Shown piece after piece: positions 56,331 through 64,000 of a stretch of 64,000 nt of DNA. A model generated the notes under the pieces. The model worked only from the letters and a program-made list of their open reading frames with translations. It was not told the DNA's origin and made no database searches. The DNA is taken from positions 7,564,001-7,628,000 of the forward strand of contig JAUEDM010000001.1 of NCBI GenBank assembly GCA_033439685.1, written 5' to 3'. Position 1 is the first letter of the stretch, and each line of letters starts with the position of its first letter. This DNA comes from Apodospora peruviana. Its lineage: Eukaryota > Ascomycota > Sordariomycetes > Sordariales > Lasiosphaeriaceae. The translations under genes were made by a program, and so were the position numbers.

Positions 56331-56888
56331 GATTGTCCATCGGACATCTCAAACGAGGAAGCTTACGGAGATGTAATTCCTGTCCCACGACTCGATCTAC
56401 TTGATGGGGAATTATGGTTAGGATTAAGGGCGCGTAGTGCCCGGGCGGACGCAACTTCTTATAACACAGCTTTACTAACAGCGTCCGTTGCACTTTGCTT
56501 GCTTGCTTCAAGGCTTTCCGTCGAGCCAAGGGAACCCTCCAGCTAAAGCAAAAGCGTTGTCACACGAATATGAAAATCACCTATCAAATCCACCTTGCAA
56601 TGTCCGCTCAGACTATCTCGGAACGGTTGAATGATGCCAGCGCAAGGCACAATTCCGGCGTAAGACATCCATAGCTGTTACCGTTTACATATGGAGCACA
56701 CGACGAGAGCAAGGACCTGAGGTCCGGGGGTTTGTCACATGTACATAGTTTGCAGCTTTGAAACCCGAGGGATAATACAAGCTCTAAAGCGCACTCTCTC
56801 TCCCGAACCAATCTATTTACACACATACTCCCTCCCATGCGGTCCAATGCATACCCCTAAGAATCCTATCTCGTGATAATAAAGGAGT
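56331..56888. other. Convergent intergenic region
   Basis: This 560-bp stretch between two 3' ends contains nothing I can name. Confidence 0.5.
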
Positions 56889-57656
56889 CTAGTAGCCATC
56901 CTTGCCCCACTTGTTCCACTGCTCGTGTAGCTCCTATAAACCATTCCGGTTAGCTCACCATTCTCAGTTCTGTGGTCTTGTTTTTCCAACGGAGCTGAAA
57001 GCACCTCGCCCGCATTCCCGGGGCTGTTGGTGGGGGTTATAAAGTACCTTGGGCAGGTTGACGTTGGGCACGACAACGACGTTGACAGCGCTCGGGGCGT
57101 CCTTGGGAGCGGCGCTCTTGTCACCGCCGGGGTGGTACTGGTACTTGCCGTCGGCACCAGTCTCCCACGGCATGCTGTTCTTAGCAATCGGCACAGACTT
57201 CTCGGACGTGGCGCCAGTCGGGCTCCGGCCTATCGAAAGGTAAGCGAGGTTAGAATTCGCGCAGAGAAAGTAACAAAGCTCCAATGGATATAGAAGTGAG
57301 AACCACATAACGTACCGAAGTAGAAACCTGCACCTGCAAGAGCTGCAACCATGATACCACCGAGGATCTATCGCAGAAAAATGTTGCGAATCCGTTAGCT
57401 TTCAGTCCTCCCGCTTATGGCTTGCACTCCACCCCAAGAAACTTGTCGCGATTTCCGCCTGATATCATATTTCCAATTGAAACCGCGAAAACTCAAACCC
57501 GGGAGCTGGGGAGCAGAGAAGCCGGCGACAGGAAGAGTCGGCATCACGCACCATAATCTCGGGGTTCTTCTTGGACTCGCTCTTGAGGGCCTCCTCGCCT
57601 GAGGCGAGCCGGCGGGCGGTGGTCGAGAAAGCGCGACGGGCGATAAAGGAAGCCAT
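56889..57656 (-). CDS. Small mitochondrial-looking protein, unknown function
   Basis: Four exons (57552-57656, 57316-57367, 57048-57229 and 56889-56933) encode 127 residues. The N-terminus is a clear mitochondrial presequence (MASFIARRAFSTTARRLA). The second exon is almost exactly one membrane span (ILGGIMVAALAGAGFYFG, residues 36-53). The rest is soluble, with RSPTGATSEK, MPWETGADGKYQYHPGGD, VVVVPNVNLPK and an end rich in aromatics (ELHEQWNKWGKDGY). All junctions close in frame. An architecture of presequence, single span and compact hydrophilic domain suggests an inner-membrane protein facing the matrix or the intermembrane space. I cannot assign it to a named family. It is divergent from ERF2. 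Confidence 0.8.
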
Positions 57657-58528
57657 CGTTGTTTGTGTATATCGGTTCAATTGACTCTGGTTCGGGGATC
57701 GGAGGATCGGTAGAGGTTCGACGAGGAGCTTTCGGTAGATTTGTGACGCAATTTGAAAGATCCAAGTCGTATGATTTTGGTCAAGGTTGGAGCTCCCATT
57801 GAGGGACCTTACGTAAGTACGAGGTGAGCTACCATGGCTGCAAAGCAAAACTGTTGATTGGTCAATGACTGCAAGTTCCTTCCGCATCCTGCTCCGCCGC
57901 CCTATTTGCAGGGTTAGGGTTGTTGCTTGCCCCGTCAGCGCCGCACTTCAGATGCTCGGTTCAGGGGCAACTTGACGCAGATGCAGGCGGTCCGTCCACT
58001 GTGGCCTACACCGTGAGCAGCTAAAGCACAATGCAAAAGAAATGAATCTGCCCCATTAGGTGGACCAGTGAACTCGCAGCCCAAGCGGAAAAAGGAACTA
58101 TCGTACACTTCCTGACTTCGTCGATCAAGAAGTGGCACTGGCGGTGCAAGTGATGCCTCTCTGACCCTTTGCTCTCTTTTGGGCACATCGCCATTCATTT
58201 CTCTTTCGCTCGTTTACCGGTATCACCTTGACTTTGAGATTTCTTTCGGAAGCTGACAATACCAGTCAACTGTGGATCCATCCGCCAACTTGTGCCGTCA
58301 TATTCAAGCATCTGCTTTTGTGAGACGCGCCCGGACCTTCGATTCGATTCACAAAATCACACACTCCTTCTCGACCTCCTGCCTTGTCATCGTCAACCGC
58401 CTCTTTGTGGTCTGCAGTTTCGTTTCTACACGCTCGTTTGCCATGCTGCGATCTTTATAATATTGTACTTGTACCTACACTCGACATCGAGACGCACCGA
58501 ATAGGACGGCGGTGATCACGACGGCAGA
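57657..58528. promoter_or_regulatory. Divergent promoter of the mitochondrial protein gene and ERF2
   Basis: These 870 bp separate two start codons. AGGGTTAGGG lies at 57910-57919, about 255 bp upstream of the - strand gene. No gene is seen. Confidence 0.5.
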
Positions 58529-60641
58529 ATGGCGGCCGGCGACGAAGCAGCGCGACCAACCTCACCCGATGACAACGATGATAGCTTTCTCCAGTACCCG
58601 CAATCCGAGATCCCCGGACCTCCGAGCATAATATCCTCGCGGATGACCGACATTGGAACCGAAGATGGTGGGGATTCGGAGGCGCATCGAGCCGTTGGGG
58701 CGCAGAGAAAGAGCGGATTCTACTCGGACGGTCAGTCCCGTCCAGGAACTGCCCGGACTGGTATATCTTCAAGGGGCCCCTGGGCTCAAGCGGCACCTCT
58801 ACGCCGTGGGCTTTCGGGCAAGCGGGTGAGCGGGACGGGGAGCATCAGCGGCTCTACACCAGCAACCCGTCCAGCAAGCTCGACAAGCAGGAGTCATGTC
58901 CCTTCGCTCACCTCGCATGCCTTTTTTCGGCCCATGAGCTCGCAGAAACTGCAAGCCCAACGAAGGCCCACGACAATGAGTCGCCAGATGGTGTCTGCGC
59001 AGGATATGTACGGCGCCGACGCCACCAACTCGGCTCGAAACAGCCTCGTGTCGAATCCCGTCGCTCAATTTAGGACACAAAGCGTGGATGAGGCTGAAGC
59101 GAGGGCGCCGCCGTCAAGAGGCACAGAGATGACGGAACAGGAGACTCTCGACCGGATAACTGCAAACACCAGTCCAACGCATGGCCACAATGCGACCGCG
59201 AGCGGGAGCGTGACCGATAGTGTACGGCCATTGCAAAAGAAGCTCGGGGACGGGAGGAATCTCACCGTTAACGTGGATAAGGGCTACAAAATGGGAGGAA
59301 ACTTGCCGACACCCGTCCGGACGCCCCGTTCTTTCCGCTCTAGCTTTCTCATGCCGGGTAGAACTGAATCTGGACAAAACGGCTCCAACCGGGAAATTGA
59401 GGGCGGAGAGAAGCTGGAGTCTGTGGCCTCGTCGCCCCAGCTTCCGCCAAAAGACCGAGCAGACCAAGACGCATCGCTGAAAGACAAGGACAAATCCAAG
59501 CGAGGCTATAACTATCAGTACTTTGAGGGCAACACAGTCTTTTGTCTTGGAGGACGGCTCCAAAATACAAGGCACCGCCCTGTCAACATTGCGACAGGAT
59601 CCATGGTGGTCCTTCCCTGTGTCCTGTTTTTTATATTTTCAGCGCCGTGGATTTGGTTCAACATATCGCCGGCAATACCCGTTACCTTTGGGTATCTGTT
59701 TTATGTTTGCTTCTCTTCCTTAGTTCATGGCTCTTCCTCGGACCCAGGGGTAAGTTTTCAAGTCCACAGGCATGTCAAATCTGCCAGGGTGCTAACTGTC
59801 CTAGATTCTGCCACGAAATGTACACCAGTTCCCGCCACCGAATGAGAATGACGACCCACTGAAACTAGGACCCCCGACTAATGACTGGACCTTGGTCAAG
59901 TCCGCGGAAAAGTCGACGGCGGCAATGGAAGTGCCTACCAAGTACTGCAAAACCTGCAACATATGGCGGCCTCCCCGAGCTCACCACTGCCGGTTATGCG
60001 ACAATTGTATCGAAACCCAGGATCACCACTGCGTGTGGTTCAACAACTGCGTCGGCCGTCGCAATTATCGCTACTTTTTTACCTTTATCACCTCGGCAAC
60101 CTTCCTCGGTCTCTATCTATCGGGCGCCTGCCTCGCCCAGCTCTTGGTCTACATGAACCAACAGTCGATATCGTTTGGCGAATCGATCGATCATTTCCGC
60201 GTCCCGTTCGCGCTGGTGATCTTTGGGGTCATCGCCCTCCTCTACCCCGCCGCGTTGATGGGGTATCATCTGTTCCTTATGGCACGGGGCGAGACGACAC
60301 GCGAGTACCTCAACTCGCACAAGTTCCTTAAGAAGGACCGGTACCGAGCCTTTACGCAGGGAAACCCGTTCAAGAACTGGTTTGTGGTGCTTTGCCGGCC
60401 CCGACCGCCGACGTATTATGGTTTCAAGAACAAATACGTTGCGGGCGACCAGCGATTCCGCTCTTCTCCCGTCGGTGCCGGTTCAGAACAAGCCGGGCCT
60501 GGTCATCAAGCAGATTCCAAAGAGGGTATGGAGATGCAAGACGTGGGCCACTCACAGCCGGGGACCGGCTTCCTGGGACCAATGGCCCTTCGAGCGAACA
60601 AGGTCGCCGGCGTGGCTGCTACTGCGCCGGGAGACACGTGA
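58529..60641 (+). CDS. ERF2: DHHC palmitoyltransferase Erf2
   Basis: Erf2, with its partner Erf4/Shr5, attaches palmitate to Ras at the ER. Exons 58529-59749 and 59805-60641 give 685 residues. The first about 320 residues are disordered and Ser-rich, an extension usual in filamentous fungi. The conserved part starts with YNYQYFEGNTVFCLGGRLQN, followed by two spans, SSSDPG at the splice site, and ILPRNVH. The cysteine-rich domain reads CKTCNIWRPPRAHHCRLCDN and ends in DHHCVWFNNCVGRRNYRYF (catalytic Cys483). Two more spans and the TTREYLNSHKF motif follow. The PaCCT-like NPFKNW segment and a short variable tail end the protein. The splice phase is 0. Confidence 0.93.
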
Positions 60642-61517
60642 TGAGCGTGTGTAATAATTTTGAATTCCCTCTTCCATTTTTCCTTGTAAATAAGCGATAT
60701 TTGGCTCTGTTTTCTGCTTCTTTTTATCCCCTGTTTGTATTTGCTAATGCCACCGTGTGAGCGTTCAAGTGAGCAAGGCCAGTTGGCTACTTTTGACAAG
60801 GAGGCGCGGTGTGGACTTATGTCGTTCCCTTATTTTCCATCTTCCTTTTTGCCGCAGTTATATATAGGCGGAGGTACTCGCTCTTTTCTTCTTGTCTGTT
60901 TGTCCGATAGACTAGAACCCCATGTACGTAATGTTTGGACTCATATTACTATGCCATACATAGATGTATGCATTGGATATTTTTAGGTATAGTCAATCAA
61001 CTGCTCAATAGAAGAGCTTGGCTCTATGACTACCACTGGACATACAGAGTTCTACGGAAGATCAACATGGGCAAAAGGGGTAACTATGACAGATACTGGT
61101 CAACCCAGCTAACTGTAGCGAGATCCATATATCACTCTATTCCACATCTTCATTAGCATACCTACAACTAGGAGATAAATTTTCCACAATCTTGACACTC
61201 ACCCCCTGGCTGTGCTCCAGGTTGTGTGTTGCGAAAAGGGGGCGACTGTGCGTGCACGTGCCACATGGAGTTTGTTTGCACTTCCAATTCCAAAGGTGCA
61301 GTGACGGTCAAGTTCAACCAGAACTACGAAATAAATATGCAGAAAATCTAACGAACAGGACAATGCCCATTTCTTGGTCTCTAATTTAATTGTAAACTCA
61401 CGCACTACGACCAATTGGAATCAATACATCCGGGGTGAGGTGGAACTTTTTCTCAGTTGTTGAAAAACTGAACCACTGTTAGTCTTAACTGCTTGGCAGC
61501 CAACCAGACAAGAAACC
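60642..61517. other. Intergenic region between ERF2 and TYW3
   Basis: About 880 bp contain the ERF2 3' region and the TYW3 promoter. No gene is seen. Confidence 0.5.
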
Positions 61518-62716
61518 ATGACGACGACTTTCTCTCAAAAAAAGATCAAAATTCTCAGCCAGCTCTCGGTGCCGGACACCGAATATGCAGACGCATCGCC
61601 AAAGGGCTCCGTCGACTCCGGCATCCGCGACCTCATTGACGAGATCAATGCACTCGAGGGGATCGTGACAACCAGCAGCTGTGCTGGCAGGGTGAGCGTC
61701 TATCTCGAGGGGCACAAGAAAGCAACGACAACAAAGTCAACAAAATGGCAACATGAACTTCGGAGGATGAGGGATACTGATGTTTCGAAAGAATGCGGCT
61801 TATCGCTACCAGACAGTGCGAAGGACACCATTCCACCAAGCGGTGAGGAGCTCCTCCCCGAGATAGCTGCCAGCAAAGGTACCACCACCGATGGCAGTTC
61901 TTCTACTGCTGGTGGGAAGGGCGGAGGAGACTGGCTTTTTGTTTCTCATGATCCGTTACCGCCGTTAGCATCTTTTGGCGGGGATTACAGTGACTGGGCA
62001 GGTTTATTCGGCCTCGACAGGGAGGATGCACTTGGGACTACGGATACTGTCACTGGAGACGACCATGGTGCTGGCCAGTCGAAGAGGCTGATACATTTCA
62101 AATTTGAGCCCATGGTGAGGATATTTTTCCAGGGGCTTTGATTGAGGAAATTTGTTTCTGAACATAACTGCTAACATACATGGGTTAGATTCTACACGTC
62201 CTTACAGCATCGCAAGAGCACGCCCAGATGGTCGTCCAAGCCGGCATGAACGCCGGATTCCGCGAGACAGGCGCCGTGAGTCTCCTCGCGCGACATCATA
62301 ACGAGGAAGCCAACCCGATGGTAGCTGTGCGTTCCACGGGCCTGTCCTTCGAGTCGCTCATAGGCGTCGAGAGTGCCTCCGGCGGCGGACGCTGCTGTAT
62401 CGTGTCGCCGGAATACCTCCACCTTCTCGTCCAGGTCTCGCACGAGCGGTTTGCGGAGAACCGAAAGAGGATAGAGCGGTTCCGCGCCGCGCTAAAAACG
62501 GCGTTTGCGAAACCTCCTGGGGCCGAGAATAAAAAGACGACGCCGGAGGGCTGGGAGGACAGTAATGCGAGGAGGGAGCGCAAGAGATTAGAAGGTCTGA
62601 AAAGACGGGAAGAGCTTAGGAAAAAGGAGGAGGAGAGCCCGGCAAAGGAGGCTACGACGACGACGGATGAGGAACAATCACAGGATCCGGATCTCGGGTT
62701 TGGGGTGTTTCTATAG
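61518..62716 (+). CDS. TYW3: tRNA wybutosine-synthesizing protein 3
   Basis: TYW3 methylates N4 of the wybutosine precursor at position 37 of tRNA-Phe, using S-adenosylmethionine. Exons 61518-62114 and 62189-62716 give 374 residues. The N-terminus has the family's FSQKKIKILSQL and the DLIDEINALEGIVTTSSCAG segment with the SSCAGR motif. GDWLFVSHDP and the region just ahead of the splice (IHFKFEPM) continue the fold. The second exon carries ILHVLTASQEHAQMVVQAG, FRETGAV and PMVAVRSTGLSFESLIG. The C-terminal 90 residues are charged and probably helical, an extension beyond the enzyme core. The inserted stretch at about 70-130 is disordered. Confidence 0.92.
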
Positions 62717-63026
62717 CCTTTGACATACCGCTAAGATAAACAACTGGAATGGATGTCTTCATAATCCCGAGTGTCCATTCCCTCTCTTAGAGTATAAACA
62801 CGCGGTATCCGTTGTTGTTTTCCCACTTCAAAGCGCGCATTAATAACATTAACAGTCGCACGCCGCTCCTTCTTTTGCCCGCTTATGATACATAAGGTAC
62901 ACACATACACGCCACGCTCTTCTAGACCTATGGCTTATCGATGATTCGGGGCAAGATAATCATAACCCACCCCTTAAGCCCAGCTACAGCAAACAAAGTC
63001 TATTTCCTTTCCGTGACTAGGTACGC
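62717..63026. other. Convergent intergenic region
   Basis: The 310 bp between TYW3 and MIC19 hold only 3' flanking sequence. Confidence 0.6.
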
Positions 63027-63681
63027 CTAGCTAACCACCTTCTCAACCCACCCCTTCTCCAGCTTCCGGACCTCCTCTTTAAACTGCTCCACCTCACGCC
63101 AGCAGTCGAGCGGCCGCCGGTCGTTTTCCCGCAGACAACGTATCACCTCCCCGCGGGCCGCCTCCACGCTGTCCGGCAGGTCCCGGACCCTCCTGCGTTC
63201 CTCGAGCTTGGCCCGCAGCGCCTCAACCTCCTTGGATACCGTCTGCGTGCTATTCGGCTTGTTCTTTTGTTTCTGCTCGTCGTCGGCGGAAGCGGAGAGT
63301 TTCGCCTGTTCCTCGCGGAGGGCTTCGGCCTCCTGTGCCTGCAGTCGCCTCAGCTCGGCGGTCACGCGTGCTTGGATCTCGAGTTCGAGGGCTTGCTGGC
63401 GGGATACGTCGGTCTTGATTATAGTGTTAGCGAATAGGTACCCTTCCGGAATGGTTTGATCTGATCTTGCCCACCTCGGGATTTGACTGGAGTGCCTCGA
63501 TGAGGTCATGCGAGACGCCCGGCGCAGAGGACCTAGGTAGTCAGAAAGCAAAGATATTAGCTTCATGGTCAAGACACCGCAGAGCTTCTTGAGGTAAGGT
63601 ATATAGCTCGTGATGTAATTATAGGCAAACATACCCTTTCCACACCTGTGCGGAGGACGGCTTGGATGCGCTTGACCCCAT
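63027..63681 (-). CDS. MIC19: MICOS complex subunit Mic19
   Basis: Mic19 joins Mic60 at crista junctions of the mitochondrial inner membrane. Exons 63635-63681, 63475-63532 and 63027-63413 give 163 residues. The protein begins MGSSASKPSS, an N-myristoylation signal shared by Mic19 proteins. SAQVWKGSSAPGVS follows across the first junction and HDLIEALQSNPE completes the second exon. Residues about 45-75 and 92-112 are helical and charged, likely coiled coil (ELEIQARVTAELRRLQAQEA). The C-terminal CHCH-like segment has Cys128 and Cys139 spaced C-x10-C in RCLRENDRRPLDCW, the arrangement known from fungal Mic19. It ends EKGWVEKVVS. The phase closes at both introns. Confidence 0.93.
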
Positions 63682-64000
63682 GATGGACGCCGGTCTTCAA
63701 TTGGCGCTGCGCTGCAGAGATATGCCTTGAGCGTGGTGGTGGGATTCCGGGATTTCGATATACGGCTCGTGGTGGTTCAACTTGTTTCGGTCGCGAATTC
63801 CCAAATCCGATGCCTTGGATATTCCGCGGCTTGCCAGGGGTCGGGAGCTTGGTGGTAGTGGTGGGCCGTGTGTCTCGCACGTTGCATATGCACTGTACGG
63901 GCTCGGCTCCATTTGATGGGACCCGGGTATAAATTTCACATGGCAGCAAAAGTTCAGACGAAGCAAACCTCTCCTTCGATTATTTTTCATACCACAAACG
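63682..64000. promoter_or_regulatory. Upstream region of MIC19, right window end
   Basis: This is 5' flanking sequence of MIC19. No further gene start could be supported before the window ends. Confidence 0.5.

Overview
This window is nuclear DNA of a filamentous ascomycete, most probably a Sordariomycete. Genes are interrupted by short introns (45-90 nt in most cases) with GT..AG ends and CTAAC-type branch sites. Orthologues typical of Pezizomycotina are present (RID-type DNA methyltransferase, Atg29, Ivy1, Mic19, Nup53, Sen1). There are no operons, ribosomal RNA genes, CRISPR arrays or insertion sequences. Sixteen of the genes could be assigned to a protein family by reading motifs, and three more have coherent gene models but no family I recognise. 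Exon structures were worked out by hand from splice sites and reading phase, and each model closes in frame.

Left third (1-23000). A large disordered protein of unknown function (+) converges on a four-exon SEN1 RNA/DNA helicase (-). A gene-poor 2.9 kb follows, then the RID-like cytosine methyltransferase (+), which converges on the EAF transcription elongation factor (-). Next come a GH76 cell-wall mannanase with a membrane anchor (+) and a hairpin-forming inverted repeat in its upstream region.

Middle (23000-48000). A CYP52-like P450 (+) and a small single-span membrane protein (+) precede ATG29 (-), which has a 10-nt microexon. ATG29 is divergent from the nucleoporin NUP53 (+). NUP53 converges on the BAR-domain protein IVY1 (-). 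Acyl-protein thioesterase (-) is divergent from a LigB-type extradiol dioxygenase (+), which converges on a six-exon TRI12-like MFS pump (-). After 3 kb without a recognisable gene comes a ferric-reductase-like flavocytochrome (-).

Right part (48000-64000). After another 3.3 kb without a recognised gene come a Tda3-like FAD oxidoreductase (-) divergent from a short-chain dehydrogenase (+), the NC2-beta/Dr1 histone-fold corepressor (+), and a small mitochondrial-looking protein (-) divergent from the palmitoyltransferase ERF2 (+). The window ends with the wybutosine enzyme TYW3 (+) and the MICOS subunit MIC19 (-).

The genes are mostly housekeeping (transcription, nuclear pore, autophagy, lipid modification, mitochondrial architecture), with single metabolic or transport genes dispersed among them. 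I see no convincing biosynthetic gene cluster and no wholly new system. The most notable items are the ATG29 microexon, repeated SUMO-interaction-like motifs on the RID methyltransferase, a possible dual-targeted dioxygenase, short tandem duplications that escape RIP, and repeated telomere-like or ACCTACCT motifs between genes.
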